64,000 bases of DNA. Source: Aerococcus sp. (GTDB lineage: Bacteria > Bacillota > Bacilli > Lactobacillales > Aerococcaceae). Positions 1 to 9,557 of the stretch are shown here, one piece after another. The stretch's first letter is position 1. Each line of letters starts with the position of its first letter. The notes below the pieces were generated by a model that had not been told where the DNA came from, made no database searches, and saw only the letters and a list, made by a program, of their open reading frames with translations. The translations under genes were made by a program, and so were the position numbers. Location of the stretch: NCBI GenBank assembly GCA_022768285.1, contig JALEMJ010000009.1:124001-188000 (forward strand), written 5' to 3'.

Positions 1-30
1 TGAGGTTGACAATCAGCCTCATTTTTATTT
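1..30 (+). terminator. intrinsic terminator of the upstream unit
   Basis: A hairpin with arms TGAGG/CCTCA, extended by TGA/TCA, is followed by a T-rich run. It probably ends a gene lying to the left of the window. Confidence 0.6.
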
Positions 31-49
31 TTGAGAGAAGAGGTTTTTT

Positions 50-1195
50 GTGATATATTTTGACAACAGTGCAACCACGCCGATATTTGATGAAGCTGCA
101 CAAGCGATGACACAAACGATGACGCGCTATTTTGGTAACCCATCGAGTCTCCATCGCTTGGGGGATGCCGCACACCAACTGCTTGAAACTGCGCGACGTC
201 AGGTGGCCGAATTGCTTGGCTGCGAGCCTCAGGAAGTGTTTTTTACGAGTGGTGGCTCGGAATCAAATAACTGGGCAATCAAAGGCACGCTGCTCGAAAA
301 AGTACACAAAGGGCAGCATGTCATCACATCAGCTGTCGAGCATCCGTCAGTGAGAGAAACGCTCAATCACTTGGAACAACAAGGGGTTGAAGTAACCACG
401 CTACCTGTAGATGATGAGGGGCGCGTGAGTGCTGATGATTTAAAACAAGCGATCAAACCGGAAACTGTGCTCGTTACGGTCATGGCTGTTAATAACGAGA
501 TAGGTGCGATTCAGCCGATCGAAGAATTAGCCGAGGTGCTTGAGGATTATCCAACCATACATTTCCACGTCGATGGCGTACAGAGTGTCGGCCGTTTCGA
601 TTGGCCGCTGATCCATAAACGTGTCGATTTAATGAGTTTCTCGGCTCATAAATTTAATGGCCCGCGCGGTGTCGGTATTCTTTACAAGAAAGCTAATCGT
701 CATATCCAACCGTTAATTGATGGTGGCGGACAGGAGAAAGGCTTACGTAGCACAACCGAAAATCTAGCGGGAATTGTTGCGACAGCCAAAGTACTTCGTC
801 TATCGTTGGAAAACGCCCCTCAGGAAAATGAAACCCATCGTGCCATTCAAGCGAAGCTGCGCCAATTTTTAACTGCGCAGGGAGATAAGATTCGCATCTT
901 TTCGCCAGAGGAACACGGTTCGCCGCACGTTTTATGTTTTGCCTTAAAAGGTGTGCGCGGTGAAGTTGCCGTGCATGCGCTGGAGGAACATGATATTTAT
1001 GTATCGACCACAAGTGCTTGTTCCAGCCGTAAAGTGGATAAAGTATCCAGTACTCTTCAAGCAATGGGCGTTGATGGGACATGGTCACGCTGTGCGATTC
1101 GCTTGAGTTTTGGATCGAAGAATACGGTGGCTGAAGCCGAGGAATTCATCAAAATCTACCAGCAGTTACTCGAAAAATTCGCTAAAATTCAATAA
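50..1195 (+). CDS. cysteine desulfurase (NifS/IscS family, ThiI-associated)
   Basis: PLP-dependent enzyme that takes sulfur from L-cysteine as a protein persulfide, releasing alanine. The PLP lysine is K201 in SAHKFNGPRGVG. The persulfide cysteine is C324 in the mobile loop TSACSS. The length of 381 aa is normal for the family. The start is GTG, six bases after AAGAGG (38-43). It lies 15 bp before thiI, the arrangement known for B. subtilis nifZ-thiI, so it most likely feeds sulfur to ThiI for 4-thiouridine in tRNA rather than general Fe-S assembly. A second, clearly different cysteine desulfurase sits at the right edge of the window. Family is sure; partner choice is inferred from synteny. 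Confidence 0.93.
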   Translation: MIYFDNSATTPIFDEAAQAMTQTMTRYFGNPSSLHRLGDAAHQLLETARRQVAELLGCEPQEVFFTSGGSESNNWAIKGTLLEKVHKGQHVITSAVEHPSVRETLNHLEQQGVEVTTLPVDDEGRVSADDLKQAIKPETVLVTVMAVNNEIGAIQPIEELAEVLEDYPTIHFHVDGVQSVGRFDWPLIHKRVDLMSFSAHKFNGPRGVGILYKKANRHIQPLIDGGGQEKGLRSTTENLAGIVATAKVLRLSLENAPQENETHRAIQAKLRQFLTAQGDKIRIFSPEEHGSPHVLCFALKGVRGEVAVHALEEHDIYVSTTSACSSRKVDKVSSTLQAMGVDGTWSRCAIRLSFGSKNTVAEAEEFIKIYQQLLEKFAKIQ

Positions 1196-1210
1196 TGAAA
1201 AGGTGATTGA

Positions 1211-2434
1211 ATGAAGAAGACCATCATGGTTCGCTACGGTGAACTATCTGTTAAAGGGAGCAACAAAAAGCGGTTCACGCATCAGCTAGCGCGCAATATC
1301 CGTAAGCGCCTCGCTGACTATCCAGATGTAGTAGTAAATCCATATAATGATTTTATTTTCATTGATTTAAATAATGCATCGGAAGATGTCGTGCTCGATC
1401 GGCTGCAGGACGTCTTTGGGATTCAGAGCTACAGTCCAGCTTATGAGGTATCTCGTGACTTCGAAGAGGTCAAACGTGTCGCTAAAGATATCGTTCAGAA
1501 ACGATTGGTTGAAGATCCGTCAATCCAAACGTTTAAGGTTGCGACATCACGGTCTGACCACAATTTTGAAATGGACACGCAAGATATTAATCAGGAACTC
1601 GGTGGTTATTTAGCAGAAAGTTTTCCACAACTTAAGGTACAAATGATCGATCCGGACTTAACTGTTCGTGTCAAAGTTCGCTTCGATGATTTGGTGTTGA
1701 GTTTGGACTGGTTAGAGGGTGCTGGTGGACTCCCTGTCGGCAGTACTGCGCCCGCAATGTTGATGTTGTCAGGTGGTATCGATTCACCAGTGGCAGGGTA
1801 CCTCGCCATGAAACGCGGTATCCGTCCGACCATCGTCCATTTCGCTTCGCCACCGTACACTAGCCCGCAAGCACTCCAGAAAGCGAAAGATCTCACGCAG
1901 AAATTAACACGCTTCGGCGGTGGTTGGTTGAACTTTATCGAAGTGCCATTTACTGAAATTCAAGAAGAAATCAAAGAAAAAGTACCGGCTAACTATTTGA
2001 TGACAATTACGCGACGCATGATGTTCAGAGTATCTGATAAGATCCGTGAACAATTCCACGGTTTCGGAATTATTACCGGTGAATCAGTCGGACAGGTAGC
2101 CTCACAATCTCTGGAAAGCATGTTTGCGATTAACCAAGTGACAAGTACGCCGATTTTGCGACCGGCGCTAACGATGGATAAGTTGGAAATTATTGATTTA
2201 GCACAGAAGATTGATACGTTCGCTCTCTCCATCCTGCCATATGAGGATTGCTGTACTGTTTTTGCACCACCTTCGCCAAAGACTAGACCGCACTTGGATA
2301 AAATTGCGAAATATGAAGAACGCCTCGACATTGATGCGTTAGTTGATCGCGCCGTTGAAGGAATTAAAATCGAAAAGATTGAACTGGAAACAGCCGAAGA
2401 GACCGTCAGTGCTGAATTTGAAGAATTACTATAA
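1211..2434 (+). CDS. thiI: tRNA sulfurtransferase ThiI (4-thiouridine synthase)
   Basis: Adenylates U8 of tRNA and transfers sulfur to make 4-thiouridine; in some bacteria it also supplies sulfur for the thiamine thiazole. Reading the 407 aa: N-terminal ferredoxin-like and THUMP regions (about residues 1-165), then an AANH/PP-loop ATPase with the signature SGGIDS at residues 187-192. A C-terminal rhodanese domain is absent, as is usual in Gram-positive ThiI. A cysteine pair lies in PYEDCCTVF near residue 345. The ATG follows AAAGGTGA. It forms a two-gene operon with the desulfurase upstream and is closed by a strong terminator at about 2443-2505. Confidence 0.96.
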   Translation: MKKTIMVRYGELSVKGSNKKRFTHQLARNIRKRLADYPDVVVNPYNDFIFIDLNNASEDVVLDRLQDVFGIQSYSPAYEVSRDFEEVKRVAKDIVQKRLVEDPSIQTFKVATSRSDHNFEMDTQDINQELGGYLAESFPQLKVQMIDPDLTVRVKVRFDDLVLSLDWLEGAGGLPVGSTAPAMLMLSGGIDSPVAGYLAMKRGIRPTIVHFASPPYTSPQALQKAKDLTQKLTRFGGGWLNFIEVPFTEIQEEIKEKVPANYLMTITRRMMFRVSDKIREQFHGFGIITGESVGQVASQSLESMFAINQVTSTPILRPALTMDKLEIIDLAQKIDTFALSILPYEDCCTVFAPPSPKTRPHLDKIAKYEERLDIDALVDRAVEGIKIEKIELETAEETVSAEFEELL

Positions 2435-2442
2435 AAAATAAT

Positions 2443-2505
2443 AAAAAAGCATCACCCATAAGGATCGCCGTGAAGAGAGGCGTTCCATCGTGGTGGTGCT
2501 TTTTT
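2443..2505 (+). terminator. terminator after thiI, branched
   Basis: The outer stem AGCATCACC (2448-2456) pairs with GGTGGTGCT (2492-2500) and runs into T6. The loop contains a second hairpin (GGA-CGCC with GGCG-TCC). The A-run on the 5' side means it could also work for the gene on the - strand. Confidence 0.85.
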
Positions 2506-2536
2506 GTGTTCTATTACATCTATTGTGGCGAGGGTA

Positions 2537-2710
2537 TTACCCGAAGTAAGTAATCAGTGCCATGACTAAACTGATAATCACACCAGCAAGCATGGCGAAG
2601 AGCATGATATAGGTGAATAATTTACCAAAACGTTCACGACGAGATTTGCGTTTAGCCGCTTTTTCATAGGCTTTGTCGCGTGCGCGTTTTTCTTCTTCTG
2701 TGACTGCCAT
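2537..2710 (-). CDS. DUF4044-type membrane micro-protein
   Basis: A 57-aa ORF: a charged N-terminal half starting MAVTEEEKRARDKAYEKAAK with a basic RKSRRER patch, then one hydrophobic segment (about residues 31-54) ending in TYFG. The ATG (complement of 2708-2710) is preceded on the - strand by GAGGGATTCG. Size and layout match the DUF4044 family of short single-pass proteins common in Lactobacillales; function unknown. The basic patch just before the membrane segment suggests the N-terminus stays in the cytoplasm. It stands alone, convergent with thiI and divergent from gnd. Confidence 0.75.
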   Translation of the reverse strand: MAVTEEEKRARDKAYEKAAKRKSRRERFGKLFTYIMLFAMLAGVIISLVMALITYFG

Positions 2711-2778
2711 CGAATCCCTCGCTTTCCTGTAAGCTCTACTCAGTATAGCACAATGACATTCTATTTCCGCTACTTTTT

Positions 2779-2787
2779 TGGTATGAT
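2779..2787 (+). promoter_or_regulatory. extended -10 promoter of gnd
   Basis: TGGTATGAT gives an extended -10 (TGn plus TATGAT at 2782-2787). No good -35 is visible at normal spacing. It lies 34 bp before the gnd ribosome binding site AAGGAGG. Confidence 0.55.
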
Positions 2788-2823
2788 GGGGCGAGAAAGC
2801 ATTTCACATAAGGAGGAAACAGC

Positions 2824-4263
2824 ATGAGCAAGGCGAATATTGGTGTGATCGGCATGGCAGTGATGGGACGAAATCTCGCATTGAATATCGAGAGCCGTGG
2901 CTATACTGTAGCGCTTTATAACCGCACTTATAGTAAGACAGAGGCTGTGATGGCGGATTATCCAGAGAAGCAGTTGTTTGCGAGTGAGACGTTAGCTGAT
3001 TTTGTGGATAGTATCGAACGTCCGCGGCGCATCATTTTAATGGTGAAAGCCGGTGCGCCAACGGATCATACAATTGAGCAATTACTACCATTACTTGATA
3101 AAGGTGACATCCTGATTGATGGCGGTAACACCTACTTTAAGGACACAATGCGGCGTTATAACACGCTCGGTCAATCAGGCATTCATTTTATCGGCATGGG
3201 CGTATCAGGCGGGGAGGAAGGTGCCCTCCACGGTCCAGCACTCATGCCCGGGGGCGATCGAGAAGCCTATGAAATTGTTGCGCCAATTCTTAAGGACATT
3301 GCTGCAAAAGCTTCTGATGGGACACCATGTGTCACATACATCGGTGATAACGGTGCCGGACATTTCGTCAAGATGGTACACAATGGGATTGAATACGGCG
3401 ATATGCAGCTGATTGCAGAAGCCTATGCGCTCATGCGGGAGTATTTAGGGCTTTCTGTTGAAGAAATTGCTGATACCTTTGAGACATGGAATCAGGGTGA
3501 ATTACGCAGTTATCTCATTGAAATCACAGCAAATATTCTCAAACAGCGTGACCCAGAGACAGATCAGCCGATGATTGATGTGATTGTCGATGCGGCTGGA
3601 AACAAGGGGACTGGTAAGTGGACCTCGCAGGAAGCATTGGATCTCGGGATACCATTACCGACGATTACTGACGCGGTATATGCGCGCTTCATCTCAGCCA
3701 TGCGCGAGGAACGTCAGCGAGCAGCCAAAATTTTAGGTTCAGAGACGACACGTTTTGAAGGTAGCGATGATGAGAAGAAAGCAGTTGTAGAGAAAGTTCG
3801 CCGCGCCTTGTATTTCTCTAAAATTATGAGTTACGCCCAAGGGTTTGTAGAATACCGTGAAGCTAGCCGAACATATCAGTGGGATCTGGACTACCGAGAA
3901 ATTGCCAGCATCTTCCGCGCCGGTTGTATCATTCGTGCCGATTTTCTTGAAGAGATCATGGCCGCGTACGATCGCAATCCTGAGCTCGAAAATATTTTGT
4001 TGGATGATTTCTTTGTTTCAGTCATTCAGAAATACCAAAAAGATGCCCGTGAGGTGACAGCTTATGCGATTCAGGCGGGAATTCCAGTCCCAGCTTTCGC
4101 TAGCGCTATCGCTTATTATGATAGTTATCGCGCTCCCGTGCTTCCAGCAAACATGATTCAAGCGCAGCGTGACTACTTCGGCGCCCATACCTATCAGCGC
4201 ACCGACAAGCCAGGGACTTTCCACTTCTTATGGCAAGAGGCGAGCGAAACGCAGATCAATTAG
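2824..4263 (+). CDS. gnd: 6-phosphogluconate dehydrogenase, decarboxylating
   Basis: Converts 6-phosphogluconate to ribulose 5-phosphate and CO2 with reduction of NADP, in the oxidative pentose phosphate pathway. The N-terminal Rossmann motif GVIGMAVMG spans residues 7-15. The catalytic lysine is K183 in [17 protein letters not shown], which also holds the substrate-binding H186 and N187. The substrate loop [10 protein letters not shown] is intact. The 479 aa match the long, dimeric NADP-type enzyme. The start has an ideal AAGGAGG 6 bp upstream. A response regulator follows after 15 bp, so the pair is almost certainly co-transcribed. The product feeds pentose phosphates to the phosphoketolase encoded at 29 kb. 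Confidence 0.98.
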   Translation: MSKANIGVIGMAVMGRNLALNIESRGYTVALYNRTYSKTEAVMADYPEKQLFASETLADFVDSIERPRRIILMVKAGAPTDHTIEQLLPLLDKGDILIDGGNTYFKDTMRRYNTLGQSGIHFIGMGVSGGEEGALHGPALMPGGDREAYEIVAPILKDIAAKASDGTPCVTYIGDNGAGHFVKMVHNGIEYGDMQLIAEAYALMREYLGLSVEEIADTFETWNQGELRSYLIEITANILKQRDPETDQPMIDVIVDAAGNKGTGKWTSQEALDLGIPLPTITDAVYARFISAMREERQRAAKILGSETTRFEGSDDEKKAVVEKVRRALYFSKIMSYAQGFVEYREASRTYQWDLDYREIASIFRAGCIIRADFLEEIMAAYDRNPELENILLDDFFVSVIQKYQKDAREVTAYAIQAGIPVPAFASAIAYYDSYRAPVLPANMIQAQRDYFGAHTYQRTDKPGTFHFLWQEASETQIN

Positions 4264-4278
4264 GGAAGCGGGTGTTAT

Positions 4279-5031
4279 ATGCCATTTTTGTATATGAATG
4301 ACAGACAAACATATTCTATTGATCGTGGACACGTGCTTATTGCTGCAAGTGATCAGCTCTATGCGAACTATTTAAAATCAGAACTAATGACGGAAGGCTA
4401 CCATGTTGAATGCGCGATTAGTGGCAACGATGTGATCAGTCGCATGCACCAAAATGAGTGGAATCTGTTGATTATTGATGACGGCATGCTGGATATGAGC
4501 GGTCTCGAAATTTGTCGACGCGTGCGTTTAGTCAGTCGCTGGCCAATTATGATGTGTGCCAAACACTTTAACTCCGCAGAAATTGTGGCTGCGCTCGATT
4601 GTGGGGTAGATGCCTGTTTTTTACGTCAAACGCCGAGTGAAGAAATTTTAGCTCAGGCACGTGCGCTCCAGCGTCGTATCCGTTGGGAGTCGATACCCTA
4701 TCGCGATGTTTATCGTCATGTTCTGAAATTTAAGGATCTTGAGTTAAATCAGGCGAATTATACGCTTCGGCGTGGTAATGAATTGATTCCATTATCCGAG
4801 CGAGAGTTTCAATTGTTAGCAGCGCTGATGGGGCATGTCGATATTGTACTGCGACGTGATGAACTTCTGAGTTGGGTATGGGGCTATCCAAAAAATACGA
4901 AAACAACGATAGTCGATGCCTATATTCAACGGCTCAGGCGCAAATTAGCTTCGGCAGATCGTCCGCGCAATTACTATATCGTTACTGTACGAAATATCGG
5001 TTATATCATGCGTACACTAACGATCAACTAA
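4279..5031 (+). CDS. orphan OmpR-family response regulator, RitR-like, degenerate receiver
   Basis: A 250-aa receiver (about 18-130) plus C-terminal winged-helix DNA-binding domain (about 150-247, with LSEREFQLLAAL and the recognition helix region VDAYIQRLRRKL). The phosphoacceptor aspartate is present (D67 in IIDDGMLDMSG), but the acidic pair that binds Mg is replaced by A23-S24, the conserved Thr by C93 and the switch Lys by R116. Five cysteines (45, 79, 93, 108, 113) lie in the receiver. No histidine kinase gene is next to it. Position directly after gnd is the same as that of pneumococcal ritR, an iron and redox regulator that works without phosphorylation. Family call is firm; redox or metal role is inference. 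Confidence 0.88.
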   Translation: MPFLYMNDRQTYSIDRGHVLIAASDQLYANYLKSELMTEGYHVECAISGNDVISRMHQNEWNLLIIDDGMLDMSGLEICRRVRLVSRWPIMMCAKHFNSAEIVAALDCGVDACFLRQTPSEEILAQARALQRRIRWESIPYRDVYRHVLKFKDLELNQANYTLRRGNELIPLSEREFQLLAALMGHVDIVLRRDELLSWVWGYPKNTKTTIVDAYIQRLRRKLASADRPRNYYIVTVRNIGYIMRTLTIN

Positions 5032-5035
5032 ATAC

Positions 5036-5075
5036 AAAAAAGGGATCGAGATTATTACTTCTCGATCCCTTTTTA
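5036..5075. terminator. bidirectional terminator between gnd-regulator unit and yidC
   Basis: AAAAAGGGATCGAG pairs with CTCGATCCCTTTTT around a 10-base loop. The A-run and T-run make it work for both convergent units. Confidence 0.9.
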
Positions 5076-5090
5076 GCGATAGTACTAGGC

Positions 5091-6029
5091 TTATTTTTTA
5101 TGACGTTTTTGATCATTTAACTGACGAGCGCGATCTTTTTGTTGATCAACAGTTGAAGCGCTATTTGTCACATTACGGCGTGGACGTTGCGGTTGCGTTG
5201 GCTCAGAAATATGGATATCCTGTGCTTCGACTTCAGCTGCCACCTTCTTTTCGAGGCGTGGACGATAAATATAAGTGGTCCATAGCATTTGTCCCACTGA
5301 CCATATCGCGGACGTCAAGAAGTAAAGCATTAATCCAGCTGGTGAGGAGAACGTAAAGAATAAAGCCATTAATGGCATCATGAACATAGTGCCAGCCATC
5401 ATACGACGCTGTTCTTTTGGTACTGACATTACAGAAATGAAACTCTGCGCGATGTAGATAACCATCGTCAATACCCCAATCAACAAGCTACGATCCCCAA
5501 GGCGGATTCCTAAGAACACATAACTGCTGATATTGTCGCTATTGTACACGGCTGCATAGAGTGCGGTGATGATTGGGAATTGGATCAATAGTGGCAAACA
5601 CCCTGATTTCAACGAACCGAGTGGGTTAAGACCTACTTGTTGGAAGAAGGCCATCTGTTCACGTTGGAGCGATAGCATTGCTTCCTGATCCTGTGACTGT
5701 TGTGCTTCCTGTACACGTTGTGAAAAGCGATCCATCTGTGGCTTGAATTTATTCATAATCACTGTCTGACGAATACTCGCTTTCTGAGAGCCGAGCATCA
5801 GCGGTGTGAGCACCAAACGTACAATGCAGACAACGAGAATGACAGCGATACCGTAATTACCTGCAAATAGACTAGCAAATGTTTCGATTAACCAATTGAT
5901 CGGTGGCACGAACAGACGATACATAATACCATCCGGATTTCTCACATTAACACAGCCGGCGAGTAATGGTGTGATCAGCGCGAGCAAGCTCAACACTTGC
6001 AGACGTTTATGCGATTTTGTATTTGACAA
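5091..6029 (-). CDS. yidC: membrane protein insertase YidC/OxaA
   Basis: Inserts and folds inner membrane proteins, alone or with SecYEG. The 312 aa begin with a lipoprotein signal (lipobox LAGC at about residues 22-25), followed by a first core helix near GNYGIAVILVVCIVRL, a long cytoplasmic charged loop, and three further core helices; this is the five-segment pattern of Gram-positive YidC. The conserved membrane arginine is in CIVRLVLTPLM. The C-terminal tail is basic, as needed for ribosome contact in YidC2-type proteins. The start is TTG, preceded by AAGGATGTG. It follows the acylphosphatase gene by 35 bp in an operon. Confidence 0.95.
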   Translation of the reverse strand: MSNTKSHKRLQVLSLLALITPLLAGCVNVRNPDGIMYRLFVPPINWLIETFASLFAGNYGIAVILVVCIVRLVLTPLMLGSQKASIRQTVIMNKFKPQMDRFSQRVQEAQQSQDQEAMLSLQREQMAFFQQVGLNPLGSLKSGCLPLLIQFPIITALYAAVYNSDNISSYVFLGIRLGDRSLLIGVLTMVIYIAQSFISVMSVPKEQRRMMAGTMFMMPLMALFFTFSSPAGLMLYFLTSAIWSVGQMLWTTYIYRPRLEKKVAAEVEAQDIHISEPTQPQRPRRNVTNSASTVDQQKDRARQLNDQKRHKK

Positions 6030-6064
6030 AAAGACACATCCTTAGCTTAAAATCTTATCGTCTC

Positions 6065-6343
6065 TTAATGAATAATCTTGAAGGAAGATAATTGTTTTTC
6101 ATCTGACTCATCGACGGTTTCGATTGTATCGATAATGGCATAACCGCGCTTAGCTTCTGCCTTTAACGTATCGAGAAACTCTTGGCGTGCCGCATGATCT
6201 GCTTGTAAGACGATAGTGACGGAACCATCGTTTTCATTTTTAACGGTACCGGTGAGATTCAATTGTTGGGCAGCCATCGCGACGGTGTAACGAAAACCGA
6301 CACCCTGCACACGACCATTGATACGAAAAGTAGTGGTTAACAT
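6065..6343 (-). CDS. acyP: acylphosphatase
   Basis: Small cytoplasmic enzyme hydrolysing acyl phosphates such as acetyl phosphate and 1,3-bisphosphoglycerate. The signature GRVQGVGFR spans residues 10-18 with phosphate-binding R18, and the catalytic asparagine is N36 in TVKNENDGS. The 92 aa are the normal length. GAGGGATG precedes the ATG. It is the first gene of a two-gene - strand operon with yidC, a linkage seen in other Lactobacillales. Confidence 0.95.
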   Translation of the reverse strand: MLTTTFRINGRVQGVGFRYTVAMAAQQLNLTGTVKNENDGSVTIVLQADHAARQEFLDTLKAEAKRGYAIIDTIETVDESDEKQLSSFKIIH

Positions 6344-6502
6344 CTTTCATCCCTCTTATTCAATGTAGACAATATCATATTAAGTTTACTCGAATAATCA
6401 CGATATCTGCAAGTCCCAAACCAATATTTAAAAAAAGAAGTAGGTAAGCTATAATGAGCGGATAGCAAGGTTATCCTGACGCGTCATAGAGGGGGAGAGT
6501 GC

Positions 6503-8899
6503 GTGGCTAAAAAACGAAAAAAAAGAACTACAAAGCGCAAGAAAAAGAAAACGACACCGACCGTTGAAGTGGTAGCTGTCGTTTGTTTAATCCTTTCGAT
6601 TATCGGGCTATTCCACTTAGGATTTATTGGCACTCTCGTCGATGCACTATTGCGCACCTTTGTCGGTGAATTATACGTCATTGGGGCAGTGCTCATTATT
6701 GGATACTGCGGTTACATTTTACTAAAAGATAAAAAGCAAGCATTATTTCCGCGGAGCATTCGGGCCATTCTATACCTTTTTCCAATCATATTACTTGCGA
6801 TTCATGCCGTACAATATGAATCGATTGCGATGTCACCAGATCTATCTGTGAGCGGCATTACATGGCAGAACATAAAACTCGGCTTTTTAGGTCGCTTTGA
6901 TGCGGCTGTTGGCGGGGGTATGATTGGGGCAGTTCTATACGAATTAACGCATTTCCTGTTTAGTCAGATTGGAACGTATATCGTTGTTATTCTTGCAATC
7001 ATTTGGTGGGTGGCCTGGATTTTTGGTTTAAGACTCGAAGACTTCATTACAACTTTTCGTTGGCTATGGTCGCGCGGCGTTTCATACAGTGAACAGGAGG
7101 TCACACACACTTTGAAACAGCTTGTTGAGCATCAGCAGGCGTTAAAACAACGCGCACGGTCAACGAAGTCTAAGCCACAGCGCCAACGTATGAACCAACA
7201 AGAAAAATCGTCTCGCGTTCAAGCTAAAGAACAAACAGAAACACAGGCGATCCCAGATATGCCACCTATTCCCGATGAGTCTGATATGCCACCAATGCGC
7301 GAAGAAGTCCCAATTGTAGGGCCTACACCGCAACAATCTGAGACGGAACCGACGAAAAAACAAACGACGAGTAAATCGTCCACCGCTGAATCGCAGGCTG
7401 AACCGGCAGATGACATTGCGATGGATGTTTCAGAATTAGAAAATGAAGACTATGAGCTACCGGATGTCTCACTGTTGGATCCTGCGCAGCATACGGATCA
7501 AAGCGGCGAATACCGCGTCATCAAGGAAAATATCAAGAAGTTAGAGCGGACGTTGAAAAGTTTTAATGTCGACGCCAAGGTGACTAAAGCTAACCTTGGC
7601 CCATCCGTTACCAAATACGAAATCCAGCCTGCTGTTGGCACGAAGGTTTCTAAAATCACTAATCTGTCTGACGATATCGCCTTGGCACTTGCCGCCAAAG
7701 ATATTCGTATTGAAGCGCCAATTCCAGGGAAGAGTGTGATTGGTATTGAGGTACCAAACCAGACGGTGAGTGTCGTATCATTCCGCGATATCGTTGAAAA
7801 CGCACCGAAAAGCAATAAACTACTGGAAGTAGCGCTCGGCCGCGATATCAGTGGGAATATTATCACTTCCAATCTTGCTAAGTTGCCGCATTTATTAGTG
7901 GCTGGTTCAACTGGTTCAGGGAAATCAGTCGCAATCAACGGCATGATTGTTAATCTATTACTTCGGGCTAAACCGAATGAAGTTAAGATGATGATGATTG
8001 ACCCTAAAAAAGTAGAGTTGACTGTTTATAACGGTATCCCGCATTTACTGACACCGGTTGTCACCAATCCTCGAAAAGCGGCTGGCGCATTGAATAAGGT
8101 TGTCGAAGAGATGGAGCGCCGCTATGAATTATTTGCTGATGCGGGGCAACGGAATATTGACGGATATAATCACTACATTCGCACACAAAATGCGAAAGGC
8201 AAAACGGCTGTGCCGATTCTGCCGTACATTGTTGTGATTGTGGATGAGTTGGCAGACTTAATGATGGTTGCCTCGAAAGAAGTCGAAGCAGCGATTACGC
8301 GTCTCGCACAGATGGCACGTGCAGCTGGGATTCATATGATTCTGGCTACGCAACGGCCTTCTGTCGATGTCATTACCGGGATTATCAAAGCAAATGTGCC
8401 ATCTCGTATTGGATTTGCGGTATCTAGTGGGACAGACTCGCGGACGATTATCGACCAAAACGGTGCTGAAAAATTGCTCGGTCGCGGCGATATGCTGTAC
8501 TTGCCGATGGGGGAAGGAAAGCCGATTCGTGTGCAAGGCGCCTACATTGCAGATGATGAAGTCGCTCGTGTAGTCGATTTTGTCAAAAATCAGCAAGAAG
8601 CACATTACGTTGAGACCATGAAACCGGAAGAACCAAAAACAGATACGCAGGGTGAAGATCTTGACGAATTATGGCAGGACGCCTTGAATTTTGTTGAGAC
8701 GCGCGAAACCATTTCAATTTCTATGCTTCAGCGCCGTTTCCGAATTGGCTACAACCGTGCGGCACGCATGATTGAAGACATGGAAGCACGCAACATTGTC
8801 GGACCACAAGACGGTTCAAAGCCACGCAAGGTGAATATTACTGAAAAAACTGAAACTGATAATCGAAAAGACCGACAATCCAGTGAAATTATGTCATGA
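6503..8899 (+). CDS. ftsK: DNA translocase FtsK/SpoIIIE
   Basis: Hexameric ATP-driven DNA pump at the division septum that clears the chromosome from the closing septum. The 798 aa show a very basic N-terminus ([14 protein letters not shown]), four hydrophobic segments between about residues 22 and 180, a charged low-complexity linker (about 215-330), then the RecA-like motor with Walker A GSTGSGKS at 468-475 and Walker [12 protein letters not shown], and a C-terminal winged-helix gamma domain (about 715-785) that reads orienting DNA motifs. GTG start after AGAGGGGGAGA. An extended TATAAT -10 lies at 6450-6455. Confidence 0.97.
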   Translation: MAKKRKKRTTKRKKKKTTPTVEVVAVVCLILSIIGLFHLGFIGTLVDALLRTFVGELYVIGAVLIIGYCGYILLKDKKQALFPRSIRAILYLFPIILLAIHAVQYESIAMSPDLSVSGITWQNIKLGFLGRFDAAVGGGMIGAVLYELTHFLFSQIGTYIVVILAIIWWVAWIFGLRLEDFITTFRWLWSRGVSYSEQEVTHTLKQLVEHQQALKQRARSTKSKPQRQRMNQQEKSSRVQAKEQTETQAIPDMPPIPDESDMPPMREEVPIVGPTPQQSETEPTKKQTTSKSSTAESQAEPADDIAMDVSELENEDYELPDVSLLDPAQHTDQSGEYRVIKENIKKLERTLKSFNVDAKVTKANLGPSVTKYEIQPAVGTKVSKITNLSDDIALALAAKDIRIEAPIPGKSVIGIEVPNQTVSVVSFRDIVENAPKSNKLLEVALGRDISGNIITSNLAKLPHLLVAGSTGSGKSVAINGMIVNLLLRAKPNEVKMMMIDPKKVELTVYNGIPHLLTPVVTNPRKAAGALNKVVEEMERRYELFADAGQRNIDGYNHYIRTQNAKGKTAVPILPYIVVIVDELADLMMVASKEVEAAITRLAQMARAAGIHMILATQRPSVDVITGIIKANVPSRIGFAVSSGTDSRTIIDQNGAEKLLGRGDMLYLPMGEGKPIRVQGAYIADDEVARVVDFVKNQQEAHYVETMKPEEPKTDTQGEDLDELWQDALNFVETRETISISMLQRRFRIGYNRAARMIEDMEARNIVGPQDGSKPRKVNITEKTETDNRKDRQSSEIMS

Positions 8900-8926
8900 T
8901 AACTGCATGAGATGGAGGGAAAACCT

Positions 8927-9508
8927 ATGAATTTACCAAATAAATTAACTGTATTTCGCATTTTTATGATTCCATTATTCGTTATCCTGACAGAAATTGC
9001 GACGCGTACCGACAGTGGCATGTTAGTTGTATTAGGCAGCGAAACGTCATGGTGGATGATTATGGCCTGCATTGTTTTTGTTGTTGCCAGTGTCACGGAC
9101 TGGCTCGATGGTTACATCGCACGCCAGGATCATTTGGTCACTGATTTTGGGAAATTTGCTGATCCACTCGCCGATAAAATGCTAGTCATTACCGCAATGA
9201 TCTCCTTAACAGCTAATGGGATCGTACCTGCTTGGGCAGTGAGCGTTATTGTGATGCGTGAATTGGCGGTTACCGGCTTACGCTTGCTATTGGCAGGTGG
9301 CGGAAATGTTATGGCAGCGGCATGGCCTGGAAAGGTTAAAACAGTTACGCAGATGTTAGCAATCATCCTATTGCTTATTAATGACTTTCCGTTCGCCTTC
9401 TTGACATTTCCAATCGGGCAAGTGATGTTTTATATCTCTGTCGTTATGACTGTCATTTCAATGGCAGATTATTTCTGGAAGAATCGTGCCGCTTTAACTG
9501 ATTTTTAG
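8927..9508 (+). CDS. pgsA: CDP-diacylglycerol-glycerol-3-phosphate 3-phosphatidyltransferase
   Basis: Makes phosphatidylglycerol phosphate, the first committed step to phosphatidylglycerol and cardiolipin. The 193-aa membrane protein carries the complete CDP-alcohol phosphotransferase signature: D58, D61-G62, A65-R66, G75, D79 and D83. About five hydrophobic segments flank it. I chose ATG 8927 because GGAGGG lies 8 bp upstream; an in-frame ATG at 8912 has no ribosome binding site. It comes 27 bp after ftsK. The genes that usually stand here in Firmicutes (ymfF/H proteases, ymfI, rodZ) are missing. Confidence 0.95.
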   Translation: MNLPNKLTVFRIFMIPLFVILTEIATRTDSGMLVVLGSETSWWMIMACIVFVVASVTDWLDGYIARQDHLVTDFGKFADPLADKMLVITAMISLTANGIVPAWAVSVIVMRELAVTGLRLLLAGGGNVMAAAWPGKVKTVTQMLAIILLLINDFPFAFLTFPIGQVMFYISVVMTVISMADYFWKNRAALTDF

Positions 9509-9557
9509 CGACCAATTTGAAGGGTATCGACGTATTTAATAGATAGGAGCATTCAGA

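Noticed and set aside
693-1088. Reverse-strand reading frame inside the first desulfurase gene
   Set aside because: It lies wholly within a conserved gene and has no ribosome binding site or family features; the same applies to the many other frames opposite or inside genes such as ftsK, rny, the P-type ATPase and eno.
9509-9557. LexA operator before cinA-recA
   Set aside because: No CGAAC-N4-GTTCG-like palindrome is present.
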